DNA from: an uncultured Lachnospiraceae bacterium
Lineage (GTDB): Bacteria; Bacillota; Clostridia; Lachnospirales; Lachnospiraceae
Length of the DNA stretch: 64,000 nt
NCBI GenBank assembly: GCA_947566645.1
Contig: CANOKL010000018.1
Coordinates: 1-64,000, forward strand
Reading direction: 5' to 3'
Shown here piece by piece: positions 25,691-33,251 of the stretch. A program made the translations under genes and the position numbers. The notes beneath the pieces were generated by a model. It saw only the letters and a program-made list of their open reading frames with translations. It made no database searches and was not told where the DNA came from. Numbering within the stretch: position 1 is the first letter of the stretch; the number at the start of each line of letters is the position of its first letter.

Positions 25691-25850
25691 CCCGTGAATC
25701 ATAACATGACACACAAATTTATACTTTTGTGTTATAATAACTGGTATCATCCTCTCTCTTATACTGCGCGCCAGATAAATCGGCCGTGAGTATAACTTCT
25801 TATATACTGAGACAGGATGGTGAAAATATTTAAAGGATCTGGTATATTTT
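25691..25850 (+). promoter_or_regulatory. Upstream region of tetR-1 with inverted repeats
   Basis: Contains ACACAAA (25711-25717) with TTTGTGT (25726-25732), a TATAAT-like box near 25734, and TTATACT (25759-25765) with AGTATAA (25789-25795). The first pair could be an autoregulatory operator. Bases 25759-25785 repeat at 42946-42972 with 25 of 27 identical. Confidence 0.45.
25759..25785. repeat. Dispersed 27-bp intergenic motif, copy A
   Basis: TTATACTGCGCGCCAGATAA begins the motif. Copy B (42946-42972) differs at two positions. Shorter relatives start the hairpin at 61466 and lie inside the element at 39942-40014. Function unknown. Confidence 0.6.
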
Positions 25851-26501
25851 ATGAATCATACAAGCAATGACAAAGAACTTCTAAAGCAGCAGAACCGTAT
25901 CCGGTTCATTCACGCTGCCCAGGAACTAATTGAAAACGAGGACCTTGAAAAGGTCTCCATACGGAAGATCGCGGAGAAGGCGGGTTTTCACAACTCAACC
26001 ATCTATCTGTACTTTGAGGACGTAGACCAGCTGATTCTTCTCTCCTCACTGAAATACTTCAATGAATACAGCAAAGCGCTGTCCGAGCTCAGCACAAAGA
26101 ACCTGACACCTCTGGAGACTTTTATAAAAATCTGGGATTTTTTTGCCCAGACTGTCTTTCGCAAGCCGAAAATCTTCTATAATTTCTTCTTCGGAAAGCA
26201 CAGTGAGAATCTGACCAGAATCATGAAGCAGTACTATGAGCTTTTCCCTGAAGAGCAGGAGGAATACTCTCCGGAGATCGAAGACATGTATTACGGGCAG
26301 AATATCCGTGAACGCTGCCTGAAGGTGCTGGAACTGCTTATTGGCACAGGTACAAGGGTAAATGAAGAGACGATCGGACTGATCAATGACATCAATGTAA
26401 GCTATTTTAAATATCTTCTGGAGCAAAAATGTCAGAATCCGTCCCTGGATTCTGACATACTGAAGGATAAACTCCTGAAGATGCTGCATTTTATGATGTA
26501 A
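25851..26501 (+). CDS. TetR/AcrR family transcriptional regulator (tetR-1)
   Basis: 216 aa. N-terminal helix-turn-helix (about 15-60): RFIHAAQELIENEDLEKVSIRKIAEKAGFHNSTIYLYF, the usual TetR pattern. The C-terminal ligand/dimer region has no recognisable subfamily. Start ATG at 25851; the ribosome site (AAAGGA, 13 bases away) is weak. Target unknown: candidates are itself and the M24 peptidase promoter with the operator-like repeat at 24443-24458. Followed by a convergent terminator. Confidence 0.88.
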   Translation: MNHTSNDKELLKQQNRIRFIHAAQELIENEDLEKVSIRKIAEKAGFHNSTIYLYFEDVDQLILLSSLKYFNEYSKALSELSTKNLTPLETFIKIWDFFAQTVFRKPKIFYNFFFGKHSENLTRIMKQYYELFPEEQEEYSPEIEDMYYGQNIRERCLKVLELLIGTGTRVNEETIGLINDINVSYFKYLLEQKCQNPSLDSDILKDKLLKMLHFMM

Positions 26502-26517
26502 GCGTCCCAAAGGTCCC

Positions 26518-26560
26518 AAAGTCATGCTTTTTCATGCAAGCATGAAACGCATGACCTTTT
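26518..26560. terminator. Convergent terminator between tetR-1 and degV
   Basis: An extended hairpin: GTCATGC (26521-26527) with GCATGAC (26549-26555) outside, and TTTCATGC (26530-26537) with GCATGAAA (26540-26547) inside, followed by CTTTT. It can serve the plus-strand tetR-1 and, from the other side, the minus-strand degV. Confidence 0.75.
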
Positions 26561-26570
26561 GACGTCTGTA

Positions 26571-27422
26571 TCATTTCATGACACCCACAATTCCGAAGGC
26601 TCCCGGTCCTCCGTGTGTGGTGATAACGCCGCCTGTCTTAACCCAGGTGACCTTATTCATCCCACATGAGCGGGCCGCTTCCTCGGCCTGGTTCATGACT
26701 GCCTGGTCAAGCCCCGGGGCATGAATCAGCCACAGTTCCTCTGTGTCAAGGCTTTTCTCGGCAATATAATCCTTCACAAGCTGCGGCACGATCTTCTTCA
26801 TGCTTCCCCTGTGCTTTTTGGTTGCCTGGAGGTAGCCGTCTTGAATCTCTATCCTTGGGTGAATCTTAAGAAGGGCTCCGCAAAGTGCCGCTGCATTGCT
26901 CACTCTTCCCCCGGCCCTCAGGAACTCCAGTGTATCCGGCACAAAACACATACTGACACTCTTTGATATCTTTTCAGCCATTTCCCTGGCCTCCTCAATT
27001 TCCCACTCCGGATGCCTCTCTAGAAGCCTGGCCATTGTAATGACAACCGCATACTGCCCTGCTGCCACTTGTTTCGTATCAATACCTGTGACATAGTCCC
27101 TTCCTTCCATGGCGATCTGTGCGCTCTGATAAGAGCAGGTTGTCACGGCAGAATAGGCAAGATATAAAATCTGACTGTCCGGATGCTCCTCATGGATCCT
27201 GTCAAATATTTTCATAAAATCTTCAGGCACAGAACCGCTGGTCTTCGGGAGTTTTCCTGTTCTCTTATAATAATCCACAATCTCCTCTGACGAAAAGGTT
27301 CCGTCGTCCAGTGTCTCGCCGCCAAATGACACATGCATTGGCACAATATAAATTCCATACTGACGGGCCGTTTCTGCCGGAATATCCGATCCCGTCTCTG
27401 CAAGCAGTATAATCTTTTCCAT
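26571..27422 (-). CDS. DegV family fatty-acid-binding protein
   Basis: 283 aa. Opens IILLAETGSDIPAETARQYGIYIVPMHVSFGGETL, has the FxTSGSVPEDF-type segment (KTSGSVPEDFMKIF) and closes ITTHGGPGAFGIV, all typical of DegV. DegV proteins bind a fatty acid in the cytoplasm; FakB members feed it to a fatty-acid kinase (FakA). No fakA is near. Transcribed divergently from tetR-2 through a shared promoter. Confidence 0.93.
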   Translation of the reverse strand: MEKIILLAETGSDIPAETARQYGIYIVPMHVSFGGETLDDGTFSSEEIVDYYKRTGKLPKTSGSVPEDFMKIFDRIHEEHPDSQILYLAYSAVTTCSYQSAQIAMEGRDYVTGIDTKQVAAGQYAVVITMARLLERHPEWEIEEAREMAEKISKSVSMCFVPDTLEFLRAGGRVSNAAALCGALLKIHPRIEIQDGYLQATKKHRGSMKKIVPQLVKDYIAEKSLDTEELWLIHAPGLDQAVMNQAEEAARSCGMNKVTWVKTGGVITTHGGPGAFGIVGVMK

Positions 27423-27509
27423 AATTAGCTCCTCATTATAATGTCACTTTTCTTTTGTGTTCCTGTAACATCATTTTTTGTTGTCATATAGTATCTGTTA
27501 CTACTTATT

Positions 27510-27539
27510 ATTGTATACCACTCCATATTATGATACAAT
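27510..27539. promoter_or_regulatory. Symmetric bidirectional promoter between degV and tetR-2
   Basis: ATTGTAT (27510-27516) and ATACAAT (27533-27539) are inverted. On the plus strand this gives TTGTAT-17-TACAAT with an extended -10 (TGA before TACAAT); on the minus strand the same repeat gives TTGTAT-17-TACAAT. Each -35 is thus the mirror of the opposite -10. The repeat would also suit a TetR operator. Confidence 0.65.
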
Positions 27540-27604
27540 TTACAAAACGAATTAATATGTAAAATGTGGTTGTAACAAAATGTGGGTTAGGAGTCGTACA
27601 GATT

Positions 27605-28171
27605 ATGAAGCGGAATATTTCTTTGATGAAGCATATTCTTGGAGAAAATTTTACAAAAAGAAACCGCTTCACCAGGCAGTGTATTGGTGAAGCGATGATC
27701 GCCCTTATGCAGGACAGGGATTATGAGGAGATTACGATCTCCGATATTGTTAAGAAGGCGGGTGTCTCCCGGATGACTTTCTACCACTATTTCCAGTCCA
27801 AGACAGATGCCCTGAATAATTATCTGCACGAGATCATCGAGAGCTATCTGGAGGAATGCAGCCGCTCCCTCGGAACAGACAGCTTCTACGATGCAGCGCA
27901 TGTCCGCCACGCCTTCCTGTTCTTTGACCAGTATGCCGAATTTTTTCTCACCCTGGCGGGCGCCAGCCTCTACTGTCTGATGATTGACGCCATCAATGAC
28001 TATATGATCCGGTTCGTTGACCCGGTCTATCCGCGCTCCCACTACGAGCTGTACTATTATGGAGGCGCACTGCTTAATGTCTTCCTGAAGTGGGAGGAGG
28101 ACGGAAAGACCGAGCCTGTAGATGCCATTGTGGAGGTCGTCTGCCGCTGCTGCAAGATTCCCCTTTCCTAG
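27605..28171 (+). CDS. TetR family regulator with PF14278-like C-terminal domain (tetR-2)
   Basis: 188 aa from ATG 27605 (TAGGAG upstream); a 13-codon extension to 27566 has no ribosome site. Helix-turn-helix ITISDIVKKAGVSRMTFYHYFQSK (about 40-65). The C-terminal part (AFLFFDQYAEFFLTL..., YYGGALLNVFLKW) looks like the DhaS/TetR_C_8 group, which often lies beside DegV or dihydroxyacetone kinase genes. Probably controls degV through the shared promoter. Confidence 0.85.
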   Translation: MKRNISLMKHILGENFTKRNRFTRQCIGEAMIALMQDRDYEEITISDIVKKAGVSRMTFYHYFQSKTDALNNYLHEIIESYLEECSRSLGTDSFYDAAHVRHAFLFFDQYAEFFLTLAGASLYCLMIDAINDYMIRFVDPVYPRSHYELYYYGGALLNVFLKWEEDGKTEPVDAIVEVVCRCCKIPLS

Positions 28172-28264
28172 TATAACCCGCACTAATTTTCCATATGTTT
28201 CACTGGTCTGCTTTCCCGGCAGCACATGTGTAAAAGCCTCAGCGCAGCTAGATTACAAGGTTGT

Positions 28265-29935
28265 TTATTCGTATAATACCGCCGCGCACTCGTAAGGCGC
28301 AAGGGTCGCGGACGGCTCCAGAGTCTCCCTGTCATAGTTGGAGATCAGCACCCGGCCTTTCCCACTCTCCAGTTCATCCGGCACCTGATATGCCGTCTCC
28401 TGCTCTGTAAAATTGCAGACCACCAGAAGTCTCTGGGCACCCAGGGAGCGCATATATACATACAGCTCCTCACTGTCCGGCAGAAGAAGCCTGTAATCCC
28501 CGTATACAATGATCTCATACTCCCTGCGGAGCCTGATGAGCTTCTGATAATAGTGGAACACAGAATCCTCTCTCGCCATCTGCTCCTTCGCATTGATCTC
28601 TTTATAGTTGGGATTTACCGCAATCCAGGGGGTTCCCGAAGTAAAACCGGCAGAAGGGCTGTCATCCCACTGCATCGGAGTCCTGGCATTATCCCTTCCT
28701 TTATAACTGATATAATCAAACATCTCTTCTGGCGTCACGATCCCTTTCTCCGTCAGTTCATGGTAAGCATTGATACTCTCAATATCCCGGAATTCCTCCA
28801 AAGAAGCGAACGGGTAATTGGTCATGCCCAGCTCCTCTCCCTGGTAAATGTAAGGAGTTCCCTGCATCATGTGGAGGCACGTCCCGAGAAGCTTCGCCGA
28901 ACGCTCACGGTACAGACTGCTGTCATTCCCGAGGCGGGACAGCATCCTCGGCTGGTCGTGGTTGCACCAGTACAGACTGTTCCACGCCTTTCCCTCAAGC
29001 TCTGTCTGCCATTTACTCATAACCTGTTTAAGTTCCGTAAGCCTGATCTTGTTGTGGTTCCACTTAAAGCTCTCGCCGCCGTCCAGATCCATATGCTCAA
29101 ACTGGAAGACCATATTCAGCTCATCCCCTGCAGAGGATGCATATTTTTTCGCCTCCTCCACCGTAACGCCGGAGCACTCTCCCACAGTAATCAGATCATA
29201 CTTTGACAGAACTTCCCGGTTCATCTCCTTTAAGAATTCATGCACCCGGGGGCCATTGGCGCAGCCCGGATCTCCATAGCCGCTCTTTCCCACCCTGCCG
29301 TCAGGAAGTCCCGGTGTCTTTGAGATCAGGCTGATCACGTCCATACGGAAGCCATCAATTCCCTTGTCACACCACCAGGTCATCATGTCAAATACTTCCT
29401 TTCTCACCAGTGGATTTTCCCAGTTAAGATCTGGCTGTTTCGTTGAGAAAAGATGCAGATAATACTGCTTCGTCTTCTCATCATATTTCCACGCCGAACC
29501 GCCGAAGCAGGCTCCCCAGTTATTAGGCTCCTTACCGTCTGTGCCATCTTTCCATATATAATAATCACGGTATGCATTGTCCTTTGACGATCTGCTCTCT
29601 ATAAACCACGGGTGCTCGTCAGACGTATGGTTTACCACCAGGTCCATCATAATCTTAATCCCAAGCTCATGGGCACGCCCGAGCATTCTGTCATAGTCCT
29701 CCATCGTCCCGAATTCTGCCATGACCGCCTTATAATCACTGATATCGTACCCATTGTCATCATTCGGCGACTGGTAAACCGGAGACAGCCATATGACATC
29801 AATCCCCAGCTCCTTCAGATATTCCAGCTTTCCTGTAATTCCATTCAGATCTCCGATTCCGTCCCCGTTGCTGTCACAGAAACTTCTGGGGTAAATCTGA
29901 TATACAACACTTTCTTTCCACCATGCTTTCTCCAT
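28265..29935 (-). CDS. GH13 subfamily 31-type alpha-glucosidase (oligo-1,6-glucosidase)
   Basis: 556 aa, cytoplasmic. GH13 landmarks: VVYQIYPRSFCDSNGDGIGDL, DLVVNHTS, nucleophile Asp in GFRMDVISL, acid/base Glu in TVGECSG, and NHDQPR. The QPDLNW motif marks subfamily 31, and the Val right after the nucleophile is the residue linked to alpha-1,6 preference in oligo-1,6-glucosidases. AGGAGG precedes the ATG by 9 bases. Substrates may be isomalto-oligosaccharides or the glucosyl parts of melibiose/raffinose breakdown products; it lies downstream of AraC-1, separated by an 18-bp tandem repeat. Confidence 0.92.
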   Translation of the reverse strand: MEKAWWKESVVYQIYPRSFCDSNGDGIGDLNGITGKLEYLKELGIDVIWLSPVYQSPNDDNGYDISDYKAVMAEFGTMEDYDRMLGRAHELGIKIMMDLVVNHTSDEHPWFIESRSSKDNAYRDYYIWKDGTDGKEPNNWGACFGGSAWKYDEKTKQYYLHLFSTKQPDLNWENPLVRKEVFDMMTWWCDKGIDGFRMDVISLISKTPGLPDGRVGKSGYGDPGCANGPRVHEFLKEMNREVLSKYDLITVGECSGVTVEEAKKYASSAGDELNMVFQFEHMDLDGGESFKWNHNKIRLTELKQVMSKWQTELEGKAWNSLYWCNHDQPRMLSRLGNDSSLYRERSAKLLGTCLHMMQGTPYIYQGEELGMTNYPFASLEEFRDIESINAYHELTEKGIVTPEEMFDYISYKGRDNARTPMQWDDSPSAGFTSGTPWIAVNPNYKEINAKEQMAREDSVFHYYQKLIRLRREYEIIVYGDYRLLLPDSEELYVYMRSLGAQRLLVVCNFTEQETAYQVPDELESGKGRVLISNYDRETLEPSATLAPYECAAVLYE

Positions 29936-29979
29936 GTCTGTATTCCTCCTGCTTCTTTATAACCGTAACTCTTACAGCT

Positions 29980-30087
29980 TTCTTTATACTGCCCTTGTTC
30001 TTATACTATCTTTACTTCTTATACTGTCTTTAGTTCTTATACTGTCTTTAGTTCTTATACTGTCTTTAGTTCTTATACTATCTGTGG
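29980..30087. repeat. Tandem 18-bp repeat array (five units plus a degenerate one)
   Basis: Units start at 29998, 30016, 30034, 30052 and 30070; the middle three are identical (TTCTTATACTGTCTTTAG) and the outer ones differ at 2-3 positions. A decayed unit covers 29980-29997. The last unit contains the stop codon of AraC-1. On the minus strand each unit carries AGTATAAG, a -10-like string, in the gap before the GH13 gene. Confidence 0.9.
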
Positions 30088-30881
30088 TTTTTCTGGCGGT
30101 ATTCCCTGGGCGACACCCCGTAGACCCCTTTAAAGGCTCTGGAAAAATTCAGAAGATTGGGATATCCCACTGCCGTCCCGATATCGCTGACCGGCTCGCT
30201 CCCTGCCGCAAGCCTCTCTGCCGCCCGCTCCATCCGGTAATACATGATGTACTGCTGAGGCGACTGCCCTGTCACGGATTTAAACACTTTGCCGAAATAG
30301 CTTCTGTCCAGCCAACATTTCCTCGCCAGCTCCTCTACGGAGATCTGTCCGGAATAATTCTCCTGTATATACCGGACAGCTTCCCTGACATAGCCCTCTC
30401 TGCCGCGTCCCTCCTTTGATACCTCTCTGTACTTTGAGTTCCGGATCAGGCAATCCATAAAAATATAGAGATAACCTGTTGTTTTAAGAGAATGCTCCTC
30501 CCAGTTTTCTACGAGAGAGAGCAGGATCCGGCGTAATTCCTCTCTGTGCTCCGGCTTCACAGGCGTGTACATGGGACGGGTGCACGTAAGACCTGACACA
30601 TGTATCAATTCTCCTGCCCTGGCCCCTCCGAATTCCATCCACATATACTCCCAGATTCCTTCTGGAAAAGTCCTGTAACAGTTCTCCTTCCCTGGTTCGA
30701 TTAAAAATCCGCTCCCGGCGGATAGTGCGTAATCCAGAATACTGCCCGGCTCTTCCTCCACCCGCAAAACACCCCTGCCTGAAAGGATGTAATAAAAAAG
30801 ATAATGATTGCCGGGTTCTGACCTTTTCATCTGCAGCGGGGCACATTTCTCAAGACCGCACTGATAGACTGTCAATTCCAT
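30078..30881 (-). CDS. AraC family regulator with cupin-like N-terminal domain (AraC-1)
   Basis: 267 aa from ATG 30881 (GGGAG 10 bases upstream); a longer frame runs through the operator region and is rejected. N-terminal sugar-sensing beta-barrel (ELTVYQCGLEKCAPL, PGNHYLFYYILSGRGVL), C-terminal double helix-turn-helix (ISVEELARKCWLDRSYFGKVFK, LLNFSRAFKGVYGVSPREYR). MsmR-like. A paralogue of AraC-2 at 32056. Its promoter is bracketed by two LacI-type operators, so the LacI protein encoded just upstream probably represses it. Likely activator of the GH13 gene downstream. Confidence 0.9.
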   Translation of the reverse strand: MELTVYQCGLEKCAPLQMKRSEPGNHYLFYYILSGRGVLRVEEEPGSILDYALSAGSGFLIEPGKENCYRTFPEGIWEYMWMEFGGARAGELIHVSGLTCTRPMYTPVKPEHREELRRILLSLVENWEEHSLKTTGYLYIFMDCLIRNSKYREVSKEGRGREGYVREAVRYIQENYSGQISVEELARKCWLDRSYFGKVFKSVTGQSPQQYIMYYRMERAAERLAAGSEPVSDIGTAVGYPNLLNFSRAFKGVYGVSPREYRQKNHR

Positions 30882-30906
30882 AAAGCTTTCACTCCCTGTT
30901 CTATAT

Positions 30907-30925
30907 ACGTTTTGCGTAAAACCTG
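30907..30925. promoter_or_regulatory. LacI-type operator O2 (downstream of the AraC-1 -10 box)
   Basis: ACGTTTTGCGTAAAACCTG, which is the inverted copy of the operator at 30969-30987 with one base different. It lies about 15 bases past the -10, where bound repressor would block transcription. Confidence 0.75.
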
Positions 30926-30938
30926 CTTTCTGTTTAAT

Positions 30939-30968
30939 ATTATATAACCACAAAGTACAAAATATCAA
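30939..30968 (-). promoter_or_regulatory. Promoter of AraC-1
   Basis: Minus strand TTGATA (30963-30968), an 18-base spacer, TATAAT (30939-30944). It lies wholly between the two operators. Confidence 0.75.
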
Positions 30969-30987
30969 CAGGTTTTGCGCAAAACGT
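30969..30987. promoter_or_regulatory. LacI-type operator O1 (upstream of the AraC-1 -35 box)
   Basis: CAGGTTTTGCGCAAAACGT with a perfect palindromic core GTTTTGCGCAAAAC and the central CG typical of LacI-family sites. The distance between the two operator centres is 63 bp, close to six helical turns. Confidence 0.78.
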
Positions 30988-31015
30988 AAAGTTGAACAAT
31001 CCCAGGCCGTCATTT

Positions 31016-32035
31016 TTATATACATTTCCTATCTGCCACAGAATCACGTACAACCAGTTCTGCCTTAAGCTTCGCGTCCAGCGTCCTTCCTCTTGTTCCC
31101 TCAATATATTCAAATAGCTTTTTCACAGCAAGAGCTCCCTTTCTGCTGTTATCCTGACGCATGGTAGTCAGACGGGGACGGCACAGCAGGGCAACCTCGC
31201 TGTCATCAAAGCCTGCCACAGAGATGTCACGGGGTACGGAAAGCCCCATGTCCTGAAGATATGCAACCGCCTCAGCCGCATAGTAATCAGACGCAAAGAA
31301 CAGCACGTCTGCTGTCTGTGCAAGCTCTTTTAAATGTTTCTCATAGTACATTTTCCTCTCCTGAATATTCTGGGGAATTATCATATGCCGGATCTCAGTC
31401 TCCCTGATTCCCCGCTTTCTGCCGGATAGCAGTACGCCCTCCCAGCGCTCATGGTCTACTCCCACATCATTGTCCGCCAGGAAGCAGAGTTCTCTGTGTC
31501 CGCACTCAAACAGATAGTCTGCCATCTGACATCCGCCCTCTCTGTCGTCAAGCCCCACATTTGCCACGCGCTGCTTTTCATAATATACATCAACAGACAC
31601 AACCGGGGCGCGGCACTTAAGCTGCAGCTTCTCATTGTCCCTGGCGCTGAATCCAAGTGTAACAAGCCCCTCCACATTCCATGTGGCGGCAAACTGGATC
31701 CCCTCCTCGGCCGTTGACACGAAATGAAGCAGCATATAATAATTTCTTTTATAGATCTCTGACTCCAGCGCACGGATCAGCTCATTTGCAAAGGCATTCC
31801 CTTCCTTCAGTCTCCCCTTTCCCCCTGGCTCTCCTGCCAGGACGCCGATCAGGCGGGAATTCCCTCCTACCAGCATGACAGCTCCCATACTGGGGACATA
31901 ATCCATCTCTTTCAGGAGCTTTTGAATCTTCTCAACCGTCTCCTTTGACACCTTTTTATCATTCCCGTGAATCACATTGGAAACGGTTGTAGGGCTTACC
32001 CCCGCTTTCCTTGCTATATCCTTAATACGTACCAT
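31016..32035 (-). CDS. LacI family transcriptional repressor
   Basis: 339 aa. N-terminal helix-turn-helix VRIKDIARKAGVSPTTVSNVIHG with the hinge motif, then a periplasmic-binding-protein-like effector domain (VPSMGAVMLVGGNSRLIGVL, SVAGFDDSEVALLCRPRLTTMRQD). The ATG at 32035 starts the classic domain. It precedes the gene AraC-1 in the same direction, with the two operators in the gap. Effector is probably a sugar of the alpha-galactoside or isomalto-oligosaccharide route; not deducible from sequence. Confidence 0.93.
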   Translation of the reverse strand: MVRIKDIARKAGVSPTTVSNVIHGNDKKVSKETVEKIQKLLKEMDYVPSMGAVMLVGGNSRLIGVLAGEPGGKGRLKEGNAFANELIRALESEIYKRNYYMLLHFVSTAEEGIQFAATWNVEGLVTLGFSARDNEKLQLKCRAPVVSVDVYYEKQRVANVGLDDREGGCQMADYLFECGHRELCFLADNDVGVDHERWEGVLLSGRKRGIRETEIRHMIIPQNIQERKMYYEKHLKELAQTADVLFFASDYYAAEAVAYLQDMGLSVPRDISVAGFDDSEVALLCRPRLTTMRQDNSRKGALAVKKLFEYIEGTRGRTLDAKLKAELVVRDSVADRKCI

Positions 32036-32055
32036 CTGCTCTTCACACCCCTGCC

Positions 32056-32910
32056 TTATCTGTCTATGATCTTATTCTTCTGCCTGTACTCCCTGGGGGA
32101 CATTCCATAGATGCTCTTAAACGCCCTGGAAAAATGAAGCAGGTTCGGATAGCCCACCGATATTCCCACATCCCCAATGGAATCGTTATCTATAATAAGC
32201 GCGTCTGCCGCCTTCGCCATCCGGTAGCGGATCAGGAATTCCTGGGGAGACTGCCCCACCACCTTTTTGAAGACCTTTCCGAAATAGCTCCTGTCCAGCT
32301 TGCATTTCTTCGCAATATCTTCCACCGTAATGTTCTGGGCATAATTATGCTCAATATAGACCACTGCCTCCCGTGCATAGAATTCGCTGAGCTGCCCGCC
32401 CTGGAGCTGCTTTTTAGAAGCAGAATATTTGATCAGGCTGTCCAGAAAAAGGTAAAGCCGGCCGATCAGTTCCATGGACGAGGCATTCTGACTCTTCACG
32501 ATCGTAAGCATCTGCTCTGCCAGCTGATCCCCGTACTCTGAGTCTGAAAGATGATATACAGGCGACTTGTGGGAAAGACCGGCCAGCTCTACACACTCCT
32601 TTGCCCTTAACCCCCCGAATTCCACCCACACATATTCCCAGGGATGATTCTTGTCCGCATAATAGGTATTGACGAATCCAGGCTCTATGAGAAAGCCGCT
32701 TGGGGCCGATATATCATAATACGTTGTATTATCCTTCTCATCATTGGCATGAAGACAGCCTTTTCCTGAAATTACGTAATGAAAAAGATAATTATTCCTG
32801 ACATACGGCCCGAATGAGTGAAGCGGCTCACACTTTTCATATCCGTACTGGTAAATAGTAAGATCCATAAAGCGTTCATCCTGAAACACAGAAAACAGGT
32901 GATTCATCAT
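32056..32910 (-). CDS. AraC family regulator, MsmR/RafR-like (AraC-2)
   Basis: 284 aa from ATG 32910, set by GGAGGG 9 bases upstream. N-terminal cupin-like domain (DLTIYQYGYEKCEPLHSFGP, NYLFHYVISGKGCL) and C-terminal AraC domain (ITVEDIAKKCKLDRSYFGKVFKK, LLHFSRAFKSIYGMSPREYR). Divergent from the alpha-galactoside importer and GH36 genes, the usual position of the raffinose/melibiose activator. Paralogue of AraC-1 with almost the same layout. Confidence 0.92.
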   Translation of the reverse strand: MMNHLFSVFQDERFMDLTIYQYGYEKCEPLHSFGPYVRNNYLFHYVISGKGCLHANDEKDNTTYYDISAPSGFLIEPGFVNTYYADKNHPWEYVWVEFGGLRAKECVELAGLSHKSPVYHLSDSEYGDQLAEQMLTIVKSQNASSMELIGRLYLFLDSLIKYSASKKQLQGGQLSEFYAREAVVYIEHNYAQNITVEDIAKKCKLDRSYFGKVFKKVVGQSPQEFLIRYRMAKAADALIIDNDSIGDVGISVGYPNLLHFSRAFKSIYGMSPREYRQKNKIIDR

Positions 32911-33023
32911 AATTTTTCCCTCCTTCGTCTTTACTTCGACATTCGCAGCTGACTCCTGCATCGAATTCTTACGGTCAGTACAGCATGTGCGCAGACCTGT
33001 TGAATGGTTACCGTCATTCTCCT

Positions 33024-33045
33024 CAAAAATTAATAGTAATTTTTG
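33024..33045. other. Inverted repeat in the AraC-2 leader
   Basis: CAAAAATTA (33024-33032), 4 bases, TAATTTTTG (33037-33045). It lies in the roughly 160-base leader between the AraC-2 promoter and its start; may be an operator or leader hairpin. Confidence 0.45.
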
Positions 33046-33077
33046 TGTATTTTCACGAAAAATTAAGGAATACTTAT

Positions 33078-33107
33078 ATTATATACCATGATGCGTCTAT
33101 ATTTCAA
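33078..33107 (-). promoter_or_regulatory. Promoter of AraC-2
   Basis: Minus strand TTGAAA (33102-33107), an 18-base spacer, TATAAT (33078-33083). The remaining part of the divergent gap (33108-33251) must hold the importer promoter; a TATACA box near 33191 is a possible -10 but no clear -35 is seen, as expected for AraC activation. Confidence 0.7.
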
Positions 33108-33251
33108 TATTTTCGTCACAATCACGCATAACGATAACTTTCGGACACATACAAATATTTACGTCTGTTCGTCAAACTGCTATCATTCTATACAGAAATA
33201 CACAAAATAATCATGCAACTTAACAATGCATGGAAAAAGGAGAGGTGTTGA

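Noticed and set aside
29980-30087. CRISPR-like array
   Set aside because: The 18-bp units are contiguous, without spacers, and no cas genes are near.
29934-30419. 161-codon plus-strand frame with repeated LILSLV
   Set aside because: Produced by the 18-bp tandem repeat and the antisense of AraC-1.
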